Origin: an uncultured Granulosicoccaceae bacterium
GTDB taxonomy: Bacteria > Pseudomonadota > Gammaproteobacteria > Granulosicoccales > Granulosicoccaceae
Length of the DNA: 34,301 bases
Direction: 5' to 3'
Assembly (NCBI GenBank): GCA_938005265.1
Contig: CALLOA010000209.1
Coordinates: 1 to 34,301, forward strand
The notes beneath the pieces were generated by a model, which was not told the DNA's origin, did not search any database, and saw nothing but the letters and a program-made list of their open reading frames with translations. The position numbers and the translations under genes were made by a program. Below, piece after piece: positions 7,067 to 15,066 of this stretch (positions are counted from its first letter, which is position 1; the number at the start of each line of letters is the position of its first letter).

Positions 7067-7807
7067 ATGATCAGAAAATTACGTTGGCAATCCAGTGACC
7101 ATAGATCGGGTATCTTTGGTTGTGTAAGAAATACAGCAATACTATTCGTCCTCGCAGTTGCAGGTGGTTTTCAAACAGCTCATTCACAAACTGCTCCATC
7201 CGCTAAACAGATTCAAGCTTACGAAGGCCTACACAAAGCTGCACATGAGGGTGACCTTAAAGCGTTGACAGCTGCCATAAGCGCCGGGGCAGACCTGGAA
7301 TCGAGAGATAGCTCGGGAAGAACGGCGCTGCATATTGCGGCCTTTGCGTCACACGAAGCGGTTGTCGAGGCATTGGCCGCTGCCGGTGCTGATATGGATG
7401 CACTGGAAAATCGAGCCTACGATATCGTTACTATTGCTGCGGTAGCAAATGATCTCGACATGCTTGGCACTGCACTGAAGCTAGGCGCCAGTGCCGGCAA
7501 CGTGACTAGCCCCTACGATGGTACGGCTCTGATTGCCGCAGCCCATCTTGGTCACTTTGAGGTGGTTGATTTACTCATTAAAAATAATGCCCCGCTTGAT
7601 CATGTTAATAACCTTGTCTGGACAGCATTGATCGAGTCAGTCGTGCTGGGCAATGGTGGGCCGGATCATATCGAAACGGCCAGACTGTTGCTTGCAGCTG
7701 GTGCTGACCAGTCAATCGGGGACGGCAGCGGTGTGACACCGCTTGAGCATGCCAAAGCCATGGGTTTTAAGGAGATGGTTGAGCTGTTCCAGTCTTACGC
7801 TGAATAG
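7067..7807 (+). CDS. Exported ankyrin-repeat protein
   Basis: A 246-residue protein with an N-terminal signal sequence (hydrophobic core about residues 22-34, likely cleavage after AHS at about 40) followed by five or six ankyrin repeats. Clear units are at about 52-83 (LHKAAHEGDLKALTAAISAGADLE), 84-115 (GRTALHIAAFASHEAVVEALAAAGAD), 151-183 (GTALIAAAHLGHFEVVDLLI) and 184-215; the unit at 118-150 is degenerate. Ankyrin repeats bind proteins, and the periplasmic location suggests a role in the envelope such as that proposed for E. coli YiaD- or AnkB-type proteins, but no partner is visible nearby. The downstream gene is convergent. Confidence 0.85.
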   Translation: MIRKLRWQSSDHRSGIFGCVRNTAILFVLAVAGGFQTAHSQTAPSAKQIQAYEGLHKAAHEGDLKALTAAISAGADLESRDSSGRTALHIAAFASHEAVVEALAAAGADMDALENRAYDIVTIAAVANDLDMLGTALKLGASAGNVTSPYDGTALIAAAHLGHFEVVDLLIKNNAPLDHVNNLVWTALIESVVLGNGGPDHIETARLLLAAGADQSIGDGSGVTPLEHAKAMGFKEMVELFQSYAE

Positions 7808-7859
7808 TAGTTACTGCGCCTGGCAGTGGCGTGTGTTTGACCGCCCGCAATTGCCTATG

Positions 7860-7889
7860 GAGTAACTGCATGCACATTGAGTAACTGCA
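7860..7889. repeat. Two direct 11-bp repeats
   Basis: GAGTAACTGCA occurs at 7860-7870 and again at 7879-7889, with starts 19 bases apart (close to two helical turns). A related inverted piece, AGTTACTGC, lies at about 7809-7817. They are in the 100-base gap between the converging ankyrin and dehydrogenase genes. The function is unknown; it could be chance. Confidence 0.5.
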
Positions 7890-7907
7890 ATATCAATCGC
7901 AACCGCG

Positions 7908-8984
7908 TCAGGCGTTACTGGCCAGGTGACGAGAAAGTACAGCCTGGCAATCGGCCGTGGTCGCCTGCCCAGCCAAATCTGCCGTGCGCCCTGCCGGGTC
8001 CTGTAAGGCGGCCTCAATAGTACTCATCAACAGCGCTTCACAATCTTTCTGCCCCAAGTGTGCCATCATCATCGCTGCGGTCCAAACTGTTGCAATTGGA
8101 TTGGCTATGCCTTTACCGGCAATATCAGGTGCCGAGCCATGTACCGGTTCGAACAGTGACGGGTAGACCCGTTCAGGATTGATATTACCACCTGCTGCAA
8201 TGCCGATTGAACCGGTTACAGCGGGTCCGAGATCAGACAGGATATCGCCGAACAGGTTACTGCCAACCACGACATCAAACCAGTCAGGGTGTTGCACGAA
8301 GTGCGCGGTAAGAATGTCGATATGAAACTGGTTGGTTTCAATATCAGGGTATTGAGCGGCTACCGCCTTAAAGCGTTCGTCCCAGTAGGGCATTGTATGC
8401 ATGATGCCGTTGGATTTGGTGGCTGAGGTAACCAGTTTGCGCGGGCGTTGTTTTGCCAGCTCGAAGGCGTAACGCATAATGCGATCACAACCACGCTGAG
8501 TAAACACCGACAATTGCGAGACCTGTTCCTGTTCAGTACCGCCATAGAGCCTGCCACCGATGGATGAGTACTCACCTTCCACATTTTCCCTGACAACCAC
8601 AAAATCGATGTCACCGGCTTCGCGCCCTCTGAGCGGAGACTCGATTCCCTTTAAAAGTCGTACAGGACGAATGTTGGCATAGAGATCAAGTTCGCGTCGC
8701 ATTGGAATCAGACTGTTCCAAAGAGATTCATGATCGGGTACCGTCGGCCAGCCAATCGCGCCGAGGAAAATGGCGTCAAACTGCTTGAGCTGTTCAATTG
8801 CATCGTCCGGCATCATCGAACCCTTTTCCACGTAACGATCACAGGACCAGTCGAATTCTGTCCATTCAACAGAAAAACCGCAGATAGCCGCGGCCTGGTC
8901 AGTCAGGGTCATGCCCACCGGGATGACTTCCTTACCGATTCCGTCACCGGGAATCACTGCTATGCGAAAGTTGTCTTGTGCCAT
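7908..8984 (-). CDS. Tartrate dehydrogenase/D-malate dehydrogenase (decarboxylating) family
   Basis: A 358-residue member of the isocitrate/isopropylmalate dehydrogenase superfamily, closest by feel to TtuC/DmlA. It has the GDGIGKEV start (residues 13-20), VRENVEGEYS (131-140) with the active-site tyrosine, catalytic lysine 190 in ATKSNG, metal-binding aspartates in GDILSDLGP (D247, D251), and the NAD-binding loop EPVHGSAPDIAGKGIANP (279-296). These enzymes oxidise and decarboxylate D-malate, L-tartrate or related 2-hydroxyacids with NAD+ and Mn2+ or Mg2+. The exact substrate is not certain, but leuB is less likely because no leuCD neighbours are present. It is transcribed away from an enolase-superfamily gene, suggesting a shared acid-sugar pathway. 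Confidence 0.87.
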   Translation of the reverse strand: MAQDNFRIAVIPGDGIGKEVIPVGMTLTDQAAAICGFSVEWTEFDWSCDRYVEKGSMMPDDAIEQLKQFDAIFLGAIGWPTVPDHESLWNSLIPMRRELDLYANIRPVRLLKGIESPLRGREAGDIDFVVVRENVEGEYSSIGGRLYGGTEQEQVSQLSVFTQRGCDRIMRYAFELAKQRPRKLVTSATKSNGIMHTMPYWDERFKAVAAQYPDIETNQFHIDILTAHFVQHPDWFDVVVGSNLFGDILSDLGPAVTGSIGIAAGGNINPERVYPSLFEPVHGSAPDIAGKGIANPIATVWTAAMMMAHLGQKDCEALLMSTIEAALQDPAGRTADLAGQATTADCQAVLSRHLASNA

Positions 8985-9033
8985 GGATTGAATCCGTCTG
9001 TTTTGTTCAGGCTTCGAGCTGGCAACTGCAGGC

Positions 9034-9045
9034 CAACAATTGTTG
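9034..9045. promoter_or_regulatory. Perfect 12-bp palindrome, possible operator
   Basis: CAACAATTGTTG, perfectly symmetrical, centred about 55 bases upstream of the minus-strand dehydrogenase start and 87 bases upstream of the plus-strand enolase-family start. A dimeric repressor (GntR, LacI or IclR type) bound here could control both genes. No regulator gene lies next to them in the window. The role is inferred only from symmetry and position. Confidence 0.45.
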
Positions 9046-9126
9046 ATGTTTTAATGACAAGCCTATCACGCTCTGGCAAGGTATCAACACTCACACTATT
9101 CACGGTCTGCGCGGGAGTTTAAAAGT

Positions 9127-10380
9127 ATGAAAATCACGGCACTTGAAACTATCCGCTTGGCCGAGCGCCCGAGTCTGGTCTGGGTCCAGGTCCATACCGA
9201 TGAGGGTGTCACTGGTCTGGGCGAATCCTGGTTTGGTGCGGAAATTCTGGAAGCTGATATTCACGGCCGTATAGCCGCACTGATTCTGGGCGAAGATCCG
9301 GCCAATATCGAAGCACTTAATCGGAAGATGCGTCCCTATGCCGGCTATTGCGGCAGTGGTGCCGAGATCAGGGCATTGTCTGCAGTTGATGTTGCCCTAT
9401 GGGATATCGCTGGAAAAGTCAGTGGTAAAGCGTTGTGTGATTTACTGGGCGGGCGTTGTCGGGAGGAAATCGCTGTCTACAACACCTGCGCGGGGCCTGG
9501 CTATGTTTCTCAGAGTTCCGATGTGCGGCCGGGTAATTTTGGCCTGGCCTCGTCTGCGAGCCAGTCGAAGCAGCCAACCGAGGGTGGTCACGGTTTCAAT
9601 GCACCCGTGGCTGGCGCGGAATTTCAGGATTTGCACGGATTTTTGCAGCGTGCTGATGATCTCGCGTCATCGCTGTTGGAGATGGGTATAGAGTCAATGA
9701 AAATCTGGCCATTCGATTTTGCGGACTCCGCAAACGATGGCTTGACCATCAATGCGCGTGATATGAAAACGGCACTCGAACCGTTTGAAAAAATTCGTTT
9801 GGCTCACGGTGATCGTATGCGCATCAAGGCCGAGCTGCACGGACTGTGGACCCTACCTGCAGCGAAAGCGATTTGCCGCGAGCTTGAAGACTATGATGTT
9901 GACTGGGTTGAAGACCCGATCTGGATGGACAGAACAGCTCAACTGCCACTACTCGCGCAATCAACCCGTCTGCCGATTGCGGGTGGTGAAACACTGGGTG
10001 GGCTGGGGCAAATGCAAGACCTGATCGCAGCCGGTGGAATTGATCATCCGATCATTGACGTTACCTGGGGCGGTGGAATTACGTTTGCCAAAAAAGCGGC
10101 TGCATTGGCTGAGAGCCGCGCGTTACCGATAGCCTTTCATGATTGTTCAGGCCCCATTACGCTAACCGCGTCTACCCATCTGGCATTGAATTGTCCAAAT
10201 GTGCGTGAACAGGAAATCACACGTGGCTTTTACTATGGCTGGTATCACGAGTGCGTTGACGAGATGTTGCCGCTGGCTGATGGAAAAATATCTGTTTCCG
10301 GAAAACCGGGGTTAGGGCTTTCGCTGCAGCCCGGCATAACAGATCGTCCAGGAGCCATTGTCAGGCGTAGTGAAGCCTAG
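9127..10380 (+). CDS. Mandelate racemase/muconate lactonizing enzyme family protein (probable acid-sugar dehydratase)
   Basis: A 417-residue enolase-superfamily enzyme with the N-terminal capping domain (residues 1-125) and a TIM barrel. Predicted Mg2+ ligands are E236 (AELHGLW), E262 (VEDP) and E288 (GGET), one on each of three successive barrel strands. H238 beside the first ligand and the pair D311/H338 (AFHDCSGP) are candidate acid-base residues, as in sugar-acid dehydratases of the mandelate racemase subgroup. K192 (MKIWPFD) sits where the KxK motif lies in racemases. An unusual, poorly ordered-looking segment at about 128-165 is longer than in common members. Divergence from a tartrate/malate dehydrogenase supports an acid-sugar route. 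The substrate is unknown. Confidence 0.85.
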   Translation: MKITALETIRLAERPSLVWVQVHTDEGVTGLGESWFGAEILEADIHGRIAALILGEDPANIEALNRKMRPYAGYCGSGAEIRALSAVDVALWDIAGKVSGKALCDLLGGRCREEIAVYNTCAGPGYVSQSSDVRPGNFGLASSASQSKQPTEGGHGFNAPVAGAEFQDLHGFLQRADDLASSLLEMGIESMKIWPFDFADSANDGLTINARDMKTALEPFEKIRLAHGDRMRIKAELHGLWTLPAAKAICRELEDYDVDWVEDPIWMDRTAQLPLLAQSTRLPIAGGETLGGLGQMQDLIAAGGIDHPIIDVTWGGGITFAKKAAALAESRALPIAFHDCSGPITLTASTHLALNCPNVREQEITRGFYYGWYHECVDEMLPLADGKISVSGKPGLGLSLQPGITDRPGAIVRRSEA

Positions 10381-10462
10381 GTTGCCAGTGTGCCGGCGTG
10401 TGTTGGAATGATTTGCAACTTGTTGCTCTGCCGGATAGTGTTCTAGCGAGTCCCGATTCAAC

Positions 10463-11278
10463 CTAGCGGCTGCTACTGCAATCAATGCTGTAGCGTTCAC
10501 CGGTTTCAAGCGCCATAGCTTCGAGCCTGCCTCCCCAGACACAACCAAAATCCAGCGGGTAGATGTTGTTAACCTGACTTTCGCCGTGGCTTGCCCAATG
10601 CCCGAACAGTATTTTTTCGTTGCCGATTTTTCTGCCCGGTACCTGGTACCAAGGCATCAGACCGTCAGGTGCATCAGTCGGTGGTCCTTTGAAATCATAT
10701 TCCAGAGAACCGTCTGCGTGGCAGAAACGCATACGTGTGAATACGCTGGCAATTATTCTGAGCCGGGTAATACCCTCAAGTTCCGATTGCCATTGTGTAG
10801 GGCTCTTGCCGGGCAGTGCATGCAGGAATTCACGGTGATTTTCGCCACGAAGTACTTGTTCCAGTTCATGAGCCAGCATACTGGCGGTACGCAGATCCCA
10901 ATGTGGGTGTATCCCGGCATGTACCATAGTAAATCCAAGATCACTGTCGTGATGAAGAAATGGCTGGTGTCTTAACCAGTAAAAATACTCATCACGATCA
11001 ACATGCTTGAGGATGTCGTCCAGCGTGTCTTTGGCTGCGGTTTTACGGTATCCCGCCATTACCATCAGCAGATGGAGATCGTGATTCCCGAGCACAGTGA
11101 TGGCCGAATCACCAAGGTTTATGACGCGTTGCAGGGCGTGCAGGGAAGAAGGGCCGCGGTTGGTAATGTCGCCTGCCAGCCATAGCTTGTCTTTAACTGG
11201 ATCGAAGGCTATTTTTTTTAGCAAGCGCTCCAGCGCTCCAGCGCAACCTTGAATATCGCCAATTGCGTAAGTGGTCAT
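10463..11278 (-). CDS. apaH: Bis(5'-nucleosyl)-tetraphosphatase, symmetrical
   Basis: A 271-residue calcineurin-type phosphoesterase that splits Ap4A into two ADP. Metal-binding motifs are GDIQGC (residues 7-12), GDITNRGP (about 36-43) and GNHDLHLL (about 63-70), with late histidines in VHAGIHP and GHWASHG. Length and motifs agree with E. coli ApaH. It is the last gene of the lptD-surA-pdxA-rsmA-apaG-apaH operon and starts 23 bases after apaG. In E. coli the enzyme controls levels of dinucleoside polyphosphates, which can also cap mRNA. No clear intrinsic terminator follows in the short gap before the convergent enolase-family gene. Confidence 0.96.
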   Translation of the reverse strand: MTTYAIGDIQGCAGALERLLKKIAFDPVKDKLWLAGDITNRGPSSLHALQRVINLGDSAITVLGNHDLHLLMVMAGYRKTAAKDTLDDILKHVDRDEYFYWLRHQPFLHHDSDLGFTMVHAGIHPHWDLRTASMLAHELEQVLRGENHREFLHALPGKSPTQWQSELEGITRLRIIASVFTRMRFCHADGSLEYDFKGPPTDAPDGLMPWYQVPGRKIGNEKILFGHWASHGESQVNNIYPLDFGCVWGGRLEAMALETGERYSIDCSSSR

Positions 11279-11301
11279 GACGAAGTGGTTTGCTGACCGT
11301 G

Positions 11302-11721
11302 CTAGTGCAGGGTGCGAGGGGTAGTCAACAGAAATTCGGCAATCGGTGCTTTGAATTCTGCCCCTTCGTCAGTCACCATCATATAAGCTCCACCCATTGT
11401 GCCCATACTGGTTTCGAGCATGGTGCCACTGGTGTACTGAAAGCCTTCACCCGGTTTAAGATGAGGTTGCTCACCAACCACACCATCGCCCTGAACTTCC
11501 TGTATTTTGCCATTGGCATCGCGTATTACCCAATGACGTGTCAATAGCTTTGCGGAGGTGTCACCCACATTTCTAATCGTAACTGTATAAGCGAATACAT
11601 ATTTATTTTGTTCCGGATCAGATTCGGATTCGATGTAGAGCGTTTCCACATCAACTTCGATTCCATCGCTGTAGCCTGATGTTGTTTCGCGTCCTGATTG
11701 GCTGTTTAATTCAGCTGACAC
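11302..11721 (-). CDS. apaG: ApaG domain protein
   Basis: A 139-residue ApaG/DUF525 protein with a fibronectin-III-like beta fold. Conserved pieces are SDPEQNKYVFAYTVTIRNVGD, RHWVIRDANGKIQEVQGDGVVGEQPHLKPGE, and YTSGTMLETSMGTMGGAY. Its cellular function is not settled; in E. coli it is linked with apaH expression and Co2+ phenotypes. The open frame reaches back to a TTG at 11796 that has no ribosome binding site. The GTG at 11721 has GGAG (plus-strand CTCC at 11729-11732) seven bases before it and gives a nearly normal family length, so I chose it. A residual polar extension of about 15 residues precedes the domain. It lies about 100 bases after rsmA. Confidence 0.9.
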   Translation of the reverse strand: MSAELNSQSGRETTSGYSDGIEVDVETLYIESESDPEQNKYVFAYTVTIRNVGDTSAKLLTRHWVIRDANGKIQEVQGDGVVGEQPHLKPGEGFQYTSGTMLETSMGTMGGAYMMVTDEGAEFKAPIAEFLLTTPRTLH

Positions 11722-11822
11722 TTCCTGACTCCGGTTGTTATTCCGATTATTCAAACTGGTCTTGTAGTAAGAGAAGGGTTCTTGCGGGGAAGACAAGGTT
11801 ATCTATCAATGGTAGCACTCAG

Positions 11823-12644
11823 TCAGCCAGTTGTCTGTGCTACACACTTTGCAATTTGTAAATACTCATCAATACCCAATACTTCCGCACGCGCTTTGGG
11901 ATCGATGCCGAGCTGTTGAAGCTGGCCACTATCAACCAGATTCGAAAGGCTGTTACGCAGAGTTTTGCGGCGTTGTGAAAATGCGGCTGTTACCACTTGC
12001 AAGAGTACTTTGGAAAGACTGCGTTCTACCTCGCCCGGGGCCTTGGGCCTGAGTTGTACTATGGCTGATTCAACCTTGGGTTGTGGGGAGAAGGCGGTAG
12101 CAGGCACATCAAAAAGGGCGTGAGTATGACACTGCCACTGTACCATTACGCTAAGGCGACCATAACGTTTGCTGCCAGGCCGTGCGACCAACCGCTCTAC
12201 TACCTCGCGCTGTAACATGAAATGCATATCGTCAACATGCGAAGCGGTATCCAGCAAGTGAAACAGCAGGGGTGAAGAGATGTTGTAGGGCAGGTTGCCA
12301 ACCACCCTTAAAGGTTGGTCAAGTTCGGCGGCCAAGGCTGCGAAATCAAACTTCAAGGCATCAGCCGAGATAATATTGAAGCTGTTAGCAGGGTCTACCC
12401 AACGCCCGGTTGACTGTTCCAGCAATCTCACCAGATCGCGATCAAGTTCTATAACCGTCAGGTGTTTGCATCTTGCCAGCAGTGGTTTTGTTAACGCACC
12501 CTTGCCAGGTCCAATTTCGACCACAGCGTCGCCATCCTGCGGGTCAATGCTATCAACGATTCGCTCAATTATTTCCTGGTCAATCAGAAAATTCTGCCCG
12601 AAACGTTTGCGCGCTCTGTGCGTGCCAGTGGCAGGTTTGCTCAT
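11823..12644 (-). CDS. rsmA: 16S rRNA (adenine(1518)-N6/adenine(1519)-N6)-dimethyltransferase
   Basis: A 273-residue KsgA/RsmA methyltransferase. It shows KRFGQNFLIDQ near the N-terminus (13-23), the SAM-binding motif EIGPGKGALT (43-52), the acidic ribose-binding residue in IELDRD (65-70), SADALKFD (93-100), and the catalytic NLPY motif (117-120). It dimethylates two adjacent adenines in helix 45 of 16S rRNA late in 30S assembly. It acts in the cytoplasm and its loss usually gives kasugamycin resistance. Its ATG overlaps the pdxA stop as ATGA, which points to translational coupling within the operon. Confidence 0.97.
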   Translation of the reverse strand: MSKPATGTHRARKRFGQNFLIDQEIIERIVDSIDPQDGDAVVEIGPGKGALTKPLLARCKHLTVIELDRDLVRLLEQSTGRWVDPANSFNIISADALKFDFAALAAELDQPLRVVGNLPYNISSPLLFHLLDTASHVDDMHFMLQREVVERLVARPGSKRYGRLSVMVQWQCHTHALFDVPATAFSPQPKVESAIVQLRPKAPGEVERSLSKVLLQVVTAAFSQRRKTLRNSLSNLVDSGQLQQLGIDPKARAEVLGIDEYLQIAKCVAQTTG

Positions 12645-13666
12645 AAGGCTGGTAAGTCGGGCGAACTTTGGGCTTGCCGGTTGACAGCGAGTTGCAGAGC
12701 CAGATCGGTGGCCGCGGCGAGGCTGCCAGTATTGATTTTGCCAGTGCCAGCCAGATCGATTGCCGTGCCGTGGTCAACTGAAGTTCGAATCAATGGTAGT
12801 CCGAGTGTGATATTGACAGCTTCGCCAAAACCCGCGTATTTAAGAACGGGTAATCCCTGATCGTGGTACATCACAAGCACTGCATCTGCATTCTCCAGAT
12901 GACGTGGCGTAAAGAGCGTGTCCGCGGGCATTGGGCCTGTGAGCTGCATTCCTTCACGGCGTAGCAGTTCCAGGGTCGGTTCGATCACGTTGATTTCTTC
13001 ACGGCCCAGATGCCCGCCTTCGCCGGCATGCGGGTTCAGACCTGCGACCAGTATATGTGGTTGAGGAATCGCAAAAGTATTTTTTAAATCGTTATGTAAC
13101 ACTCGGCACACTTTCAACAAGCGTTCCTTTGTCACCGCCGATGCCACTTCAGCCAGCGATATATGAGTGGTGGCAAGAGCAACTCTGAAATCACCTGTCA
13201 ATAGCATCATTACCGGGTAGCTGCTGGTGCGTTCTGCAATATATTCGGTATGGCCGGTGAAAGGGATGCCAGCATCATTGATAACTCCTTTATGAACCGG
13301 GCCGGTAACCAGCGCATGCAGATGCTTGTTGATGCAGGCATCCACAGCCATTCCCAGAGTATTAAGAACATAGCCGGCATTGGCTGGATTAAGACTGCCC
13401 GTTTGAACGGTGTCGGTGGTTTCGACCGGAAACACACAAAGAGTGCCTGCTTCATCAATCTGTGCGGTATCAGGTGTGTATTCGCGCACCCGCAAAGGCA
13501 GATCAAGTTGCCTGGCCCGTGACATCAGCATTTCCGGGCTTGCAAACGCCACAAGCTCATAATCGCGTGGTTGTTGTGCTGCCTTTATGGCCAGATCGGG
13601 GCCGATCCCCGCGGGTTCACCTGGCGTGAGCGCCAGCCGAATGATGCTATCGTCAGCATAACTCAC
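12641..13666 (-). CDS. pdxA: 4-hydroxythreonine-4-phosphate dehydrogenase
   Basis: A 341-residue PdxA enzyme of the DXP-dependent vitamin B6 pathway. It oxidises 4-phosphohydroxy-L-threonine with NAD+, and the product is condensed by PdxJ. The N-terminal LTPGEPAGIGPDL (13-25) is diagnostic. The metal-binding histidines are H168 (ATTH), H213 (NPHAGEGG) and H268 (MYHDQGLP). The segment GTAIDLAGTGKI near the C-terminus is also typical. The start is GTG at 13666, only three bases after the surA stop, and the end overlaps rsmA by four bases, so translation is probably coupled on both sides. Confidence 0.96.
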   Translation of the reverse strand: MSYADDSIIRLALTPGEPAGIGPDLAIKAAQQPRDYELVAFASPEMLMSRARQLDLPLRVREYTPDTAQIDEAGTLCVFPVETTDTVQTGSLNPANAGYVLNTLGMAVDACINKHLHALVTGPVHKGVINDAGIPFTGHTEYIAERTSSYPVMMLLTGDFRVALATTHISLAEVASAVTKERLLKVCRVLHNDLKNTFAIPQPHILVAGLNPHAGEGGHLGREEINVIEPTLELLRREGMQLTGPMPADTLFTPRHLENADAVLVMYHDQGLPVLKYAGFGEAVNITLGLPLIRTSVDHGTAIDLAGTGKINTGSLAAATDLALQLAVNRQAQSSPDLPAL

Positions 13667-13669
13667 TGT

Positions 13670-15049
13670 TTATTTCAGCACTTGCACATAGGCTTCATCA
13701 CGCAGCCGGCGTTGCCAGTTCTCCACCTCACGTGCAAACTTTTGTTGGCGAATGACCTGTGATGCAGCAACGCGTTCCCGACTGCTGCCACCTTGCCCCT
13801 CGCGCCGGTCCAGTACTTCAAGAATATGCCAGCCGAACTGTGTGCGAAAAGGCTCACTGATGCGCCCCGTTGGTAACTCTTTGGCTGTTTGTTCCATCTG
13901 CTGTGGCATCTGGCCACTACTGAGCCACGGCAATTCTCCACCGTTGTCTTTTGTGTCGGGGTCCTGAGAAATTTCTGCGGCTAAATCGCTGAATGTTTCA
14001 CCAGCAATTATGCGTTCACGAGCAGCGACCAGAATACGACGGGCTTCCTGGGTGGTATCGTCCGGGTCACTGGTGATAAAGATGTGCCGGATCAGCAGAT
14101 CTTCGCCCGGGTCTTCCAGACCGTCGCCTTCGATATCACGCATCAAGACTACGTGGTAGCCATTCTCGCTGAGAATAGGTTCACTGATGTCACCGCGTTT
14201 AAGATTCGGTAAAACGCTTGCGATAAAATCCGGCAGCTCATCAGCTTCGCGTAGCCCCAGGTCACCACCGTTAGCTGCGCGGGGGCCGTCTGATATTTCG
14301 CGTGCCAGTGTTGAAAAGCTTTCACCATCAGTGAAGCGACGTATCACCTGCCGTGCAACCTGACGTGCCTGTTCGCGCTGGTTTGCGGGCGCACCTGCCG
14401 GGGAGGCAACCAGAATATGCTGCAGGCGATAACGGATGACTTGTGGCTGTGATGCCTTTTCGGCTGCAAGGAAATCGTCAATCTCTTTTTCGGTAATGGT
14501 GATAGAGGATTCAACCTCTGTTCTGACCAGTCGTTGCAACAACAGCTCATGCGCAATGCTGCTGCGGTAATAGGCAAAATCGAATCCCTGGTTTTGCAAC
14601 AGTTCGCGGAATTCAAAGGTGCTCATATTATTCTCGGCGGCCACGCGTTCGATCGCGCGATTAATTGAGCCGGGGTCAATTTCAATGCCTGCCTGCCGCG
14701 CACGTTGCCGCTGAATTTCCCGGTCAATCAGGCGTTCAACTATTTGCTCGCTGCCTGTCAGATCTTCCGACAGCTGTTGGTTGGAGGCTTTTGCCCTTTG
14801 TTCAAGAAACCGGGTTTCACGTGAGATATCGCTTTTTAATACGATCCCGTCGTTAACGATCACGGCAATTTCATCGAGCACAACATCTTGTGCATGGATA
14901 CTACTGAATGCAAAACAGAGTGTGAATGCAAGGACGGTAGTGCAGCTGGACAACCATCCTGGCTTGCGGCCGGCCAGTATTCGTTTACCAGAATCAGGCA
15001 AAATTTGTTCGTCCACTTTTATATACCCGCTTAAATTACCGTTAGTCAA
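13670..15049 (-). CDS. surA: Periplasmic peptidyl-prolyl isomerase/chaperone SurA
   Basis: A 459-residue exported chaperone that escorts outer-membrane beta-barrel proteins, including LptD encoded just upstream. A long signal region ends at about SIHAQ (residue 54). The SurA N-terminal chaperone domain spans about 57-200. Two parvulin domains follow, at about 206-305 (YRLQHILVA ... NGYHVVLM) and 319-415 (IRHIFIT ... FGWHILEVL). A C-terminal helix closes the chaperone module. The start is TTG at 15049, 17 bases past lptD. A GTG at 15016 would give a shorter N-terminal region and cannot be excluded. The C-terminal residues follow the family. Confidence 0.96.
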   Translation of the reverse strand: MTNGNLSGYIKVDEQILPDSGKRILAGRKPGWLSSCTTVLAFTLCFAFSSIHAQDVVLDEIAVIVNDGIVLKSDISRETRFLEQRAKASNQQLSEDLTGSEQIVERLIDREIQRQRARQAGIEIDPGSINRAIERVAAENNMSTFEFRELLQNQGFDFAYYRSSIAHELLLQRLVRTEVESSITITEKEIDDFLAAEKASQPQVIRYRLQHILVASPAGAPANQREQARQVARQVIRRFTDGESFSTLAREISDGPRAANGGDLGLREADELPDFIASVLPNLKRGDISEPILSENGYHVVLMRDIEGDGLEDPGEDLLIRHIFITSDPDDTTQEARRILVAARERIIAGETFSDLAAEISQDPDTKDNGGELPWLSSGQMPQQMEQTAKELPTGRISEPFRTQFGWHILEVLDRREGQGGSSRERVAASQVIRQQKFAREVENWQRRLRDEAYVQVLK

Positions 15050-15066
15050 TTTTCAACCTGGCGACG

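Noticed and set aside
1..7807. Integron cassette array
   Set aside because: The gene types and small size suggested cassettes, but I found no gap with paired attC core sites (RYYYAAC and GTTRRRY at opposite ends of one inverted repeat) and no integrase.
7908..8984. 3-isopropylmalate dehydrogenase (leuB)
   Set aside because: Active-site surroundings fit TtuC/DmlA better and there are no leucine-biosynthesis neighbours.
11722..11796. TTG 11796 start for apaG
   Set aside because: It has no ribosome binding site and adds 25 polar residues; GTG 11721 has GGAG at seven bases.
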